Source: Naumannella cuiyingiana (GTDB taxonomy: Bacteria; Actinomycetota; Actinomycetes; Propionibacteriales; Propionibacteriaceae). Taken from it: a stretch of DNA of 64,000 nucleotides. The notes beneath the pieces were generated by a model. It was not told the origin of the DNA. It searched no databases and saw nothing but the letters and a program-made list of their open reading frames with translations. How positions within the stretch are numbered: position 1 is the first letter of the stretch; every line of letters starts with the position of its first letter. Of this stretch, positions 25,906-33,737 are shown one piece after another. The stretch spans positions 1,550,001-1,614,000 of the forward strand of contig NZ_JACBZS010000001.1 of NCBI RefSeq assembly GCF_013408305.1, read 5' to 3'. Position numbers and translations under genes: made by a program.

Positions 25906-27666
25906 TCAGGAGACGCGGCGCCGCAGCACCAGCACGCCGGCGGTCAGCGCCGTCAGGGCGCCGGCCAGGACCACGCCGAGCGCCGGGGCGCCGGTGTCGG
26001 CGAGGCCGCCGCTGGTGTCGGTGTAGCGATCATCGTGCCGGCCCGCAGCATCGTTGTTCTTGTGTGGCTTGGCGGGCTTGTCGGGCTTGTCGGAGAGATC
26101 GCCGAAGCCGAACTCGGCCTTCTCCTTCACGCCGTTGCCGGTGATCGTGTAGGTGGCCTTGGCGCGCGTCCCGTCCTTGGCGAACCGGCAGTTGAACACG
26201 AGCTCGTAGGTGCCCGGCTTGGTGCCCTTCGGCAGCTTCGCCCCGGCGGGTTCGCAGACCAGGTTGCGGAAGTCCGAGAGCTTCATCACCAGGTCCTCGG
26301 TGAGCGGGGCCTTGCTGATCGTCACGGTCTTGGTGAAGGTGAACTTCCCGCCCTTCCTGACGACAGCCTGCTTCGGGTTGAACGTGCCCTCGCCCACCTT
26401 GACGACCGGCTTCGGCGCGGGCGGCGGGGTGTTGCCGTCGTCGACCGGCTCACCAACGGCGAAGCTGCCGGTGGCGAGGACGATCGGGTCGCTCCCTCCG
26501 CGGGCGACCATCCGGTACTTGCCGCGCGCCTTCGTGTTGTCCCGCAACAGTGTGCAGTCGATGGTCAGGGTGTGCTTGCCGAGCTTGGGATCGGTCTGGC
26601 TCGGGCTTTCGGGCTCGCAGCGGACGTTGTCGGTGTCGCTCAGTTCGACCGCGACCGTGAAGCCCTCGGCGTCACGACCCGAGACCTCGAACGGGAAGCC
26701 GAGCCGGAACGTCGCACCCGCCTGCAGCGGCAGCCGGGACGGGTCGATCGTCGGATCGCCCGCGGTGATGTCCAGTTGCGTCGGGTCGGCGATCGGGAGC
26801 GCGCCGGACATCAGCTCGTCTCCGCTGACCTCGCTCGCGAATCGAACGGAGGTCGCCTTGTCGTCCTCGGTGATCGTGCAGGTGATCGTCAACGCGTACG
26901 TGCCGGCGGAGTCCACCCGCTTCGTGGCCGAGGCCGGCTCGCAGGTCAGGTTCTGCAGGTCGGTCACCACGGCATGCAGGGTGGGCGGGTCGCTGAAATC
27001 GCCGTCGCCCACCGTGAACGGGAAGGTGATGACCACCTTCTGCCCCGCCTCTGCGACGTCGGTCGGGCTGGCCGACGGCTCGCCCGCGGTGACCTCCGGC
27101 GGCGCTGCCTGCTCGGCCTTCGCCTTGGCCGCGGCCTCCTGCTCGGCCTTGGCCTTGGCCGCAGCCTCCTTGTCGGCCTTCGCCTTGGCCGCGGCCTCCT
27201 TCTTGGCCTTGGCCTTGGCCGCCGCTTCCTCCTCGGCCTTCGCCTTCGCCGCAGCCTCCTGCTCCGCCTTCGCGGTGGCATCGGCCTGGGCGGCCTGTGC
27301 CTGGTCGGCGTCGGCCTGCTTCTTTGCCGCCGCCTCCTTCTTGGCCTTGGCCTTGGCCGCCGCTTCCTCCTCGGCCTTCGCCTTCGCCGCAGCCTCCTCC
27401 TCAGCCTTCGCCTTGGCCGCGGCCTCCTTCTTCGCCTTCGCCTTGGCCGCGGCCTCCTTCTTCGCCTTGGCCTTCGCGGCGGCCTCCTTCTTGGCCTTCG
27501 CCTTCGCCGCGGCCTCCTTCTCGGCCTGCGCGCTGGTGGCGGTCTCCGTCTTGGCGGTCGAGTCGTCGGCGCTGGCCCAGCCGGCGCTGCCGAAAGCGAG
27601 ACCGGAGCCCGCGAAAGCGATCGCGGCGAGGCCGGCGGCGGCACGGCGGGCGATGAGATTCGTCAT
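25906..27666 (-). CDS. LADTG surface protein with EAAAK helical stalk and three repeat domains
   Basis: A 586-residue protein from ATG 27666, which has AGGGGA seven bases upstream. The signal peptide (1-34) is like that of the third gene (MTNLIARRAAAGLA against MTKTFARRSAAGLA). Residues 51-186 are a near-perfect decapeptide repeat EAAAKAKAxx with xx = KK, EE, DK or EQ. It has seven units, an irregular insert (about 116-136) and five more, predicting a rigid charged alpha-helical rod. Three copies of the two-cysteine domain follow (about 190-293, 294-404, 410-515), then a spacer, LADTG (555-559), membrane helix and RRRVS. The layout is a stalk plus head, but here the stalk is membrane-distal to the domains. 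The function is unknown; an adhesin or wall spacer is inference. Confidence 0.87.
   Translation of the reverse strand: MTNLIARRAAAGLAAIAFAGSGLAFGSAGWASADDSTAKTETATSAQAEKEAAAKAKAKKEAAAKAKAKKEAAAKAKAKKEAAAKAKAEEEAAAKAKAEEEAAAKAKAKKEAAAKKQADADQAQAAQADATAKAEQEAAAKAKAEEEAAAKAKAKKEAAAKAKADKEAAAKAKAEQEAAAKAKAEQAAPPEVTAGEPSASPTDVAEAGQKVVITFPFTVGDGDFSDPPTLHAVVTDLQNLTCEPASATKRVDSAGTYALTITCTITEDDKATSVRFASEVSGDELMSGALPIADPTQLDITAGDPTIDPSRLPLQAGATFRLGFPFEVSGRDAEGFTVAVELSDTDNVRCEPESPSQTDPKLGKHTLTIDCTLLRDNTKARGKYRMVARGGSDPIVLATGSFAVGEPVDDGNTPPPAPKPVVKVGEGTFNPKQAVVRKGGKFTFTKTVTISKAPLTEDLVMKLSDFRNLVCEPAGAKLPKGTKPGTYELVFNCRFAKDGTRAKATYTITGNGVKEKAEFGFGDLSDKPDKPAKPHKNNDAAGRHDDRYTDTSGGLADTGAPALGVVLAGALTALTAGVLVLRRRVS
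27109..27516 (-). repeat. Tandem 30-bp repeats encoding EAAAK decads
   Basis: Twelve EAAAK-starting units, mostly spaced exactly 30 bp, are visible in the plus strand as recurring GCGGCCTCCTTCTTGGCCTT-like blocks. Unit sequences differ at synonymous sites and at the last two codons, so the array is old or codon-diversified rather than freshly expanded. An irregular segment of about 63 bp interrupts it after the seventh unit. Tandem length variation between strains is likely. Confidence 0.9.
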
Positions 27667-27791
27667 GTCAGATCCCCTGGGGTCAGCGGGCGGCGGGACC
27701 CGTCCCACGCTGACCATAGACAATTCACAGGCTCCCCGGAAGACCCCGGCGGTGCCTTTGTCGGCGAACCGTCCTCAGCTCGGGTACGCGA

Positions 27792-27823
27792 AAGGCGGGC
27801 CCGGCCGAAGCCGGACCCGCCTT
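27792..27823 (-). terminator. Hairpin terminator after the third LADTG gene
   Basis: A hairpin with 14-bp arms and one G/T mismatch (AAGGCGGGCCCGGC against GCCGGACCCGCCTT), loop CGAA-like, lies 43 bp beyond the stop at 27866 reading minus. It sits upstream of the next gene's start at 27666, so the genes at 27866 and 25906 are probably separate transcripts. Confidence 0.7.
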
Positions 27824-27865
27824 CTCGTGGGGTCAGATCACTGTACCCGGGTGATCAGCCTGCGA

Positions 27866-28909
27866 TCACTTGTTGCGACGGCGCAGCATCAGGCCGCCGG
27901 CAGTGGCGGCGGCGACGCCACCGGCGAGCACGACGCCGAGCGCCGGAGCACCGGTGTCGGCCAGGCCGCCCTTGGTGCTGGTGCCCTTGTCCGACTTGCC
28001 GTTGCCCTTGTCCGAATCGTCGTCGGTGTCGAGCGAGCCGTAGCCGAACTGCGAGGTGATCGTCTTGATGTCCACACCGCTGATCGTGTAGGTGGCCTGG
28101 GCCTGCTCACCGTCCTTCACGAACTGGCAGTTGAAGACGAACTCGTAGGTGCCGGGCTTGGTCCCCGCGGCGAGCTTGTCCTCGGTCGGCTCGCACTTGA
28201 GGTTCTTGTAGTCCGACAGCTTGATGACCAGGTCACCGGTCAGCGGGCCGTCGGAGATCACGACCTGCTTGGTGAAGGTGAACTTGCCACCGGCCACCAC
28301 CTTGGCGCGGGTCGGGTTGAAGGTGCCCTGCTTGACCTCGACCTTCGGCGCCTTGACCGTGGGGGTCGCCGACGGCGACGGGGTCGCCGTGCTGCTCGGC
28401 GGCGTCGTGGTCGTCGGCTCCGTGGTCGGCGAGGAGGGCTCGGTGGTCGGCGAAGACGGCTCGGGGGTCGGCGACGAGCTCGGATCCACCGGGTCCGGAT
28501 CGAATCCGAAGTTGCCCTGGTAGATCTCGGTGCCCTCGTAGACGAACGAGTAGTGAATCTGGGCGTTGTCGTCGGTCTTCGGCGTGCAGGTCACGGAGAC
28601 CGACTTGGTGCCGGTGGTGCCGGTGGGCAGGCTGCGCGTCAGCGGGTCGCACTCGAGGTTCTGCGCGTCGGACAGGTTCAGCGTGATCGGCGTGCTGGCC
28701 TCGACACCGTCAGCAACGGTGACTTCCCAGGTAGCGGTGAACGACTCGCCCACCTTGACCCGCTCCGGGTCGAAGACGGCGTTAGCAACGGTGACGTCAC
28801 TGGGATCTGCCGAGGCGGTGCCGGCGAAGCCGTAGAAGGCAAGGCCCGAGGCGGCCAGCGCCACGCCGGCGAGCCCGGCGGCGGAGCGCCGCGCAAAGGT
28901 CTTGGTCAT
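27866..28909 (-). CDS. LADTG surface protein with two repeat domains
   Basis: A 347-residue protein from ATG 28909. It has a signal peptide (1-35, ending ASA-D) and two copies of the shared domain (about 38-140 and 186-290) separated by a Thr/Pro/Ser/Glu linker (SSPTTEPSSPTTEP type). Each domain has a first cysteine in NLxCxP and a second in V.C or F.C. The second domain (GTFNPTRAKVVAGGKFTFTK) is strikingly close to the third domain of the neighbour at 25906 (GTFNPKQAVVRKGGKFTFTK), showing recent duplication. LADTG (316-320), a helix and RRRNK complete a class E sortase sorting signal. It is presumed displayed on the cell wall; the ligand is unknown. Confidence 0.87.
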   Translation of the reverse strand: MTKTFARRSAAGLAGVALAASGLAFYGFAGTASADPSDVTVANAVFDPERVKVGESFTATWEVTVADGVEASTPITLNLSDAQNLECDPLTRSLPTGTTGTKSVSVTCTPKTDDNAQIHYSFVYEGTEIYQGNFGFDPDPVDPSSSPTPEPSSPTTEPSSPTTEPTTTTPPSSTATPSPSATPTVKAPKVEVKQGTFNPTRAKVVAGGKFTFTKQVVISDGPLTGDLVIKLSDYKNLKCEPTEDKLAAGTKPGTYEFVFNCQFVKDGEQAQATYTISGVDIKTITSQFGYGSLDTDDDSDKGNGKSDKGTSTKGGLADTGAPALGVVLAGGVAAATAGGLMLRRRNK

Positions 28910-28944
28910 GTGTGTTCTCTTCCCCACGTTGTCGAAGAATCGGA

Positions 28945-28965
28945 CAGGGCTCCCATCAAGCCCTG
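28945..28965 (-). promoter_or_regulatory. 5'-leader inverted repeat of the third LADTG gene
   Basis: A perfect 7-bp inverted repeat (CAGGGCT, 7-nt spacer, AGCCCTG) lies between the putative promoter and the ribosome-binding site of the gene starting at 28909. It is placed where either an operator or an mRNA 5' hairpin would lie. Confidence 0.4.
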
Positions 28966-28971
28966 ACCGGA

Positions 28972-28999
28972 ACCTTAGAGAATTCATATGTTTGCGCAA
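28972..28999 (-). promoter_or_regulatory. Candidate sigma-70-type promoter of the third LADTG gene
   Basis: On the minus strand, TTGCGC (28994-28999) and TAAGGT (28972-28977) are separated by 16 bases, within an AT-rich island (AAACATATGAATTCTC) that contrasts with the surrounding GC. Transcription would start about 55 bases before the ATG at 28909. Confidence 0.45.
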
Positions 29000-29039
29000 C
29001 CCCGGGCGCCCCCTCCGGACACCGCCCGGGCCCGGGGTT
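28998..29039 (-). terminator. Hairpin downstream of the ABC exporter operon
   Basis: Arms AACCCCGGG (28998-29006) and CCCGGGGTT (29031-29039) pair perfectly, and a nested alternative stem CCCGGGCG/CGCCCGGG exists. It lies about 110 bp beyond the exporter stop at 29152 and abuts the promoter candidate of the next gene, so it could insulate the two transcripts. Confidence 0.45.
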
Positions 29040-29151
29040 ACCCGCCGCTGACCCGCGCCAGCACTGGCTCAGCGTACGATCACCCACCCATCGTGTCACC
29101 CCAACACGGCGAGAAAATCACTCCAACATGCGAGACGGTTGCCCCGGCGAG

Positions 29152-30981
29152 TCACGCCAACGAGCCCGCCCACGCCTCGTACAGCCGGGCGTAGCGACCG
29201 TCGCGCCGGTTCATCAACTCCACCGGGCTGCCGTCCTCCAACACCTGACCGTGCTCCAGCACCAGCACCCGATCGGCGATCTCGACGGTACTCAACCGGT
29301 GCGCAATGATCACCGCGGTCCGGTCGGCCAGCACGGTACGCAGGGCCCGCTGGACCAACCGCTCGCTGGGAATGTCCAGGCTCGACGTCGCTTCGTCGAG
29401 GATCAGCACCGCCGGATCGGCCAGGAACGCCCGGGCGAACGCGATCAATTGCCGCTGCCCGGCCGACAGCCGGCCACCGCGCTTGCCGACGTCGGTGGCG
29501 TACCCGTCGGGCAGCGAATCGATGAACACGTCCACCCCGACGGCGCGCGCGGCCGCGCGGATCTCCTCCGCCGATGCCCCGGGCCGGCCGAAGGCGATGT
29601 TGTCGCCGATCGTCCCCTCGAACATGAAGTTCTCCTGGGTGACCAGCACCACCCGCTCGCGCAGCTCGTCGTCGGCGAGCCCGCGCACGTCCACACCGTC
29701 CAGCAGCACCCGCCCGCTGGTCGGGTCGTAGAACCGCGCGAACAGCTTCGCGATCGTCGTCTTGCCCGCGCCGGTCGTGCCGACCAGGGCGACGGTCTGT
29801 CCGGCGGGGATGGTCAGGTCGAGGTCGGGCAGCACGGGTACACCGTCGACATAGGAGAAGCCGACGTGATCCAGGCGCAGCTCGCCGCGGGCGGCGGCGG
29901 GGCGTAGCGGATCGGCCGGCTCGGCCACGCCCGGGCGCTCCTCCAGCACCCCGGACAACTTCTCCAGCGCCGAGATCGCGGACTGGAAGGTGTTGTAGAA
30001 CTGGCTGATCTCCTGCATCGGCGCGAAGAACATCCGCAGATAGAGCAGGAAGGCCGCGAGCACGCCGAGGGAGATCTCGCGCTCGATCACCTGCGCGCCG
30101 CCGAACACCACGACGGCGCAGATCGCCAGGTTCCCGACCAGCCCGACGGCCGGCATGAAGATCGCGACCAGCCGGAAGGCGTCGAGGTTCGCATCGGCGT
30201 ACCGGCGGGACAGCCCGGAGAAGATCTCGTCGTTGCGGCCCTGCCGGCGGTACGCCTGGACGGCGCGGATGCCCGTCATCGACTCCACGAACTGCACGAT
30301 GACCAGGGCCGACAGCTCGCGTACCCGGCGATAGATCCGCGAGCTCTGCCGCGCGAACCAGCGGACCAGCAGCATCAGCGGGACGAACGTGAGCAGGCAG
30401 ATCAGACCGAGCTCGAAGTCGAGGACGAGCAACAACACACCGACGCCGACCATGGTCAGCACCGCGGTGATCAACGAGTCGACGCCCGCATTGACCATCT
30501 CCGCGATGGCCTCGACATCGCTGGTCAGCCGCGAGACCACCCGCCCGGAGGTGTAGCGATCATGGAACGCCACATCGAGCTTCTGGAAGTGCCCGAACAG
30601 CCGGCGCCGGATGGTCAACAAGATCCGCTGGCCGATCCGGCCGGACTCGCGCAGGAACCAGATCCGCGCGAGCGCCTGGCAGATCACCGCGACCACCATC
30701 ACCGCGATGATCTCGATCAGCACGGTCGACGAGCCGCTCTCGGCCAGCGGCGGGATGCCGAGGTCGATCCCGCGCTGGACCAACCAGGGGATGGACAGCC
30801 GGGCGGCATTCTCGATCAGCACGGCGAGCAGCAGCAGCCAGGCGATCCGGCGGTAGGGGCGCAGCAGCTCGCCGAGCAGTCGCCGGCTGCGCCGGCGCAG
30901 GAAGACGGAGCCGGCCTCGGTGATGTCCTGCGCTCCCTCGGCGGCGACGCCGCGCCAGGCGTCGGTGGTCTCGACCGTCAT
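29152..30981 (-). CDS. ABC exporter half-transporter, second subunit of heterodimer
   Basis: A 609-residue protein: six-helix ABC transmembrane domain (about 40-335), then nucleotide-binding domain. Walker A is VGTTGAGKTT, and Walker B is canonical with catalytic Glu (PAVLILDEATSSLD). The signature is LSAGQ (GGRLSAGQRQ) rather than LSGGQ, and the H-loop is IIAHRLST. The deviant signature pairs with the deviant Walker B of its partner at 30978, giving one degenerate and one active ATP site as in TM287/288-type heterodimeric exporters. The start overlaps the partner's stop (ATGA). The substrate, a drug, lipid or peptide, cannot be told from sequence. Confidence 0.92.
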   Translation of the reverse strand: MTVETTDAWRGVAAEGAQDITEAGSVFLRRRSRRLLGELLRPYRRIAWLLLLAVLIENAARLSIPWLVQRGIDLGIPPLAESGSSTVLIEIIAVMVVAVICQALARIWFLRESGRIGQRILLTIRRRLFGHFQKLDVAFHDRYTSGRVVSRLTSDVEAIAEMVNAGVDSLITAVLTMVGVGVLLLVLDFELGLICLLTFVPLMLLVRWFARQSSRIYRRVRELSALVIVQFVESMTGIRAVQAYRRQGRNDEIFSGLSRRYADANLDAFRLVAIFMPAVGLVGNLAICAVVVFGGAQVIEREISLGVLAAFLLYLRMFFAPMQEISQFYNTFQSAISALEKLSGVLEERPGVAEPADPLRPAAARGELRLDHVGFSYVDGVPVLPDLDLTIPAGQTVALVGTTGAGKTTIAKLFARFYDPTSGRVLLDGVDVRGLADDELRERVVLVTQENFMFEGTIGDNIAFGRPGASAEEIRAAARAVGVDVFIDSLPDGYATDVGKRGGRLSAGQRQLIAFARAFLADPAVLILDEATSSLDIPSERLVQRALRTVLADRTAVIIAHRLSTVEIADRVLVLEHGQVLEDGSPVELMNRRDGRYARLYEAWAGSLA

Positions 30982-32807
30982 CGGGCGGCCTCCAACTCGT
31001 CCAGCTCGGCCTCGCAGTCGAACTCCGCGGACAGCAGTTCGCGATAGGCGGGTACGCCGGACAGCAGCTCCGCATGCGTACCGACGGCGGCGATCCGGCC
31101 CTCCTGCAGCAGCGCCACCCGATCGGCGAGCAGGACGGTGGAGGCCCGGTGGGCGACGATGATGCCGGTGGTACGCCCCCGCCCGAGCACGGTACGCAGC
31201 GCCTCCTCGACCAGCGCCTCGGTGTGGATGTCGAGGGCGGACAGGGTGTCGTCGAGGACCAGCACGGCGGGCCGGGCAAGCACCGCGCGGGCCAGTGCCA
31301 GCCGTTGCCGCTGGCCGCCGGACAGGCTCATCCCCTGCTCCCCGATCCGGGTGTCGAGGCCCCACGGCAGGTCGCGCACGAAGCCGGCCTGGGCGAGGTC
31401 GAGCGCGGCGTCGATCTCGGCCTCGGTGGCGTCGGGCCGGCCCAGCGTCAGGTTCTCCCGGGCCGACATCGAGAACAGGGTCGGGTCCTCGAAGGCGGTC
31501 GCCACCAGCGTGCGCAGATTGTCCAGCCGCAGGTCCCGGACGTCGACGCCGTCGAGCAGCACCTGCCCGCCGGTGACATCGAGCAGCCGCGGGATCAAGG
31601 CGGTCAGGGTGGTCTTGCCCGAGCCGGTCCCGCCGACCAGCGCGAGGGTCTCGCCGGGCTCGACGACCAGGTCCACGCCGTCCAGGACGTCGACATCGCC
31701 GTCGGGGAAGCGGAAGGCGACCTCGCGCAACTCGACCCGACCGGCGGCAGCGGTCAGCTCCCGCGGGCCGTCGGTGATCAGGTTCTCGGTGTCGAGGATC
31801 TCGGCCACCCGGTCCGCGGCGGTGAAGGTCTCCTGCGCCATCGCCAGCAGGAAGCCCAGGGCCGCGACCGGCCAGATCAGCGACAGCAGCAAGGTGACGA
31901 AGGCGATCAGCGTACCGAGCGTGACCGCGCCGGTCGCCGCGGCGTACGCGCCGATCCCGAGCACGATGATCAGCGTCAGGGTGGGGATCACCTCGAGGAA
32001 GGTCCAGAACCGGGCGGACAGCCTGGTGCGGGCGACGGAGGTCTCGTAGAGCAGGGTGGCGCGGCGGTTCATCTTGTCGAACGCGTACGCATTGCGGCCG
32101 AAGGCCTTGATCACCCGCAGCCCATGCACACCCTCCTCGATCGAGGAGGCCACATCGCCGGTCTGGTCCTGGACCTGCCGGGACAGCCGGGTGTACTGGC
32201 GCTCCATGTGCAGGCAGAGCCAGACGATCGGGACGACCGAGATGGCCACGATGATGCCGAGCGGCCAGTAGAGCTGGATCAGCAAGATCACCACGATGGC
32301 GATCTGGACGATGTTGACCACCAGGAAGTTGAGGCCGAAGCCGAGGAAGCGGCGCAGGTAGCCGAGGTCGGTCATGATCCGGGACAACAACTGGCCGGAT
32401 TCCCACTGGCCGTGGAAGCTCATCGGCAACCGCTGCAGCCGGTGATAGAGCGTGGTGCGGATCCGGTTCTCCGTGGCCAGGCCCGCGCGCGAGGCGAGCC
32501 AGCGGCGCAGGAACAGCAGCAGCGGCTCGACGATGCCGAGCGCGAGGACGAGTGCGCCGAGGGCGTACAGGCCGATGTAGTCCGAACGCGCGACCGGGCC
32601 GTCGATCACCCAGCGGGTGAGCAGCGGGATGGCCAGCGTGGCGAGCACGGCGCCCAAGGTGGCCAGGTAGCTGATCGCGAACCGGCCGCACCACGGCACG
32701 ATCGCCCGACGGAACCGCCACATCGAGGTCCAGTTGTGCCGGCGGCCGCGCGGCGGTGGCGCCAGGACGTCCTGCTCGCCGAGCGGGCGGGCCGGGTCGG
32801 ACGACAT
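30978..32807 (-). CDS. ABC exporter half-transporter, first subunit of heterodimer
   Basis: A 609-residue protein from ATG 32807, which has AAGGAG five bases upstream. The transmembrane domain (about 40-330) is followed by a nucleotide-binding domain with Walker A LVGGTGSGKTT and normal signature MSLSGGQRQR. The Walker B is LVLDDTLSALD, where the catalytic glutamate is replaced by Asp, the hallmark of the degenerate half of heterodimeric exporters. The H-loop is IVAHRAST. It is coupled to the subunit at 29152. The pair is equal in length and forms one exporter complex in the cytoplasmic membrane. Confidence 0.92.
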   Translation of the reverse strand: MSSDPARPLGEQDVLAPPPRGRRHNWTSMWRFRRAIVPWCGRFAISYLATLGAVLATLAIPLLTRWVIDGPVARSDYIGLYALGALVLALGIVEPLLLFLRRWLASRAGLATENRIRTTLYHRLQRLPMSFHGQWESGQLLSRIMTDLGYLRRFLGFGLNFLVVNIVQIAIVVILLIQLYWPLGIIVAISVVPIVWLCLHMERQYTRLSRQVQDQTGDVASSIEEGVHGLRVIKAFGRNAYAFDKMNRRATLLYETSVARTRLSARFWTFLEVIPTLTLIIVLGIGAYAAATGAVTLGTLIAFVTLLLSLIWPVAALGFLLAMAQETFTAADRVAEILDTENLITDGPRELTAAAGRVELREVAFRFPDGDVDVLDGVDLVVEPGETLALVGGTGSGKTTLTALIPRLLDVTGGQVLLDGVDVRDLRLDNLRTLVATAFEDPTLFSMSARENLTLGRPDATEAEIDAALDLAQAGFVRDLPWGLDTRIGEQGMSLSGGQRQRLALARAVLARPAVLVLDDTLSALDIHTEALVEEALRTVLGRGRTTGIIVAHRASTVLLADRVALLQEGRIAAVGTHAELLSGVPAYRELLSAEFDCEAELDELEAAR

Positions 32808-32892
32808 GGATCTCCTTCGGGTGAGCGCGGGAACGCCTGCCATCCTGCTCCCTCAACCGTCGTCGAGGTCAACCGGATATCCGGCGCGCCGC

Positions 32893-33264
32893 TCAGCCGC
32901 CGGCGGCCGGCACCGCCGACCAGATCGACGCGACGCGCAGACAGAGCACCGCGACGGCGACCAGGCCGATGGCGAGCACGCCGGGGCCCCAGCGCGAGGC
33001 ATCGGCGATGCCCCAGATCGTGGCGGCCGGGGGCACGACCACAGCGGCAATCAGGTACGCCACGAGCACCGGCCCGTCGACCACACGGCCGGTCGCGACG
33101 AGCGCGGCGGCGAACACGCCGAGCTGGACGAGGACGCCCAGCTCCAGCAGCCCGATGCCGTAGATCAGCAGATTGCTGACCCGCAGCTCGCGCCAGGCGT
33201 GGTAGCCGGCGAACAGCGCGAGCAGCAGCGCGACGACACCCAGGGCGTACGGCAGGACGAGCAC
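32893..33264 (-). CDS. Small four-helix membrane protein, unknown
   Basis: A 123-residue protein from GTG 33264 with four hydrophobic segments (VLVLPYALGVVALLLALFAG, LIYGIGLLELGVLVQLGVFAAAL, PVLVAYLIAAVVVPPAATI, GVLAIGLVAVAVLCLRVASI). The longer upstream reading in this frame is antisense to the divergent gene. The pattern resembles uncharacterised actinobacterial integral membrane proteins. It is divergent from 33301 with a 36-bp gap, and the two may be functionally paired, though this is inference. Confidence 0.72.
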   Translation of the reverse strand: MLVLPYALGVVALLLALFAGYHAWRELRVSNLLIYGIGLLELGVLVQLGVFAAALVATGRVVDGPVLVAYLIAAVVVPPAATIWGIADASRWGPGVLAIGLVAVAVLCLRVASIWSAVPAAGG

Positions 33265-33300
33265 CGCCGCAGCGTAGCGCCGCGCACCTAGGCTGGGCCG

Positions 33301-33705
33301 GTGAGTCAACCCGCGCCCCACCCCGAGCGCTCGTCCGGATTCGGCCGCGCGCTGATCGCCGTCTATGCGATCTTCGCGCTCGCCGCGACCGCGCGCTCGG
33401 CGGTGCAGTTGATCACCCGCGGCGGCGAGGCACCGCTGGCCTATGGGCTGTCGGCATTCTCCGGGGTGATCTACCTGGTCGCCACGGTCGCGCTGGCCAG
33501 GCGCGGGCGGTTGGCGTACCTGATCTCCTGGCTGACCATCACCGTCGAGCTGATCGGCGTGCTGACCATCGGCATTGCCAGCCTGACCCACCCCGAGCTG
33601 TTCGCCCGCGACACGGTGTGGTCCCGGTTCGGGATGGGCTATCTGTTCATTCCGTTGCTGCTGCCGATCGTCGGGATGTGGTGGCTGCGCCGGGTGGGCC
33701 GGTGA
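33301..33705 (+). CDS. Integral membrane protein, unknown
   Basis: A 134-residue protein from GTG 33301 with four predicted helices: FGRALIAVYAIFALAATARS, LSAFSGVIYLVATVALA, YLISWLTITVELIGVLTIG and MGYLFIPLLLPIVGMWWLRR. It is probably one of the small actinobacterial integral membrane proteins of unknown role. It is divergent from 32893. The 32-bp gap to the convergent dimethylargininase gene carries two direct copies of GTGATCATCG. Confidence 0.72.
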   Translation: MSQPAPHPERSSGFGRALIAVYAIFALAATARSAVQLITRGGEAPLAYGLSAFSGVIYLVATVALARRGRLAYLISWLTITVELIGVLTIGIASLTHPELFARDTVWSRFGMGYLFIPLLLPIVGMWWLRRVGR

Positions 33706-33737
33706 TCATCGATTCGTGATCATCGGGTCGGTGGTGA

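Noticed and set aside
27109-27516. CRISPR-like array in the 30-bp periodic repeats
   Set aside because: The period continues without spacers and encodes an in-frame decapeptide repeat.
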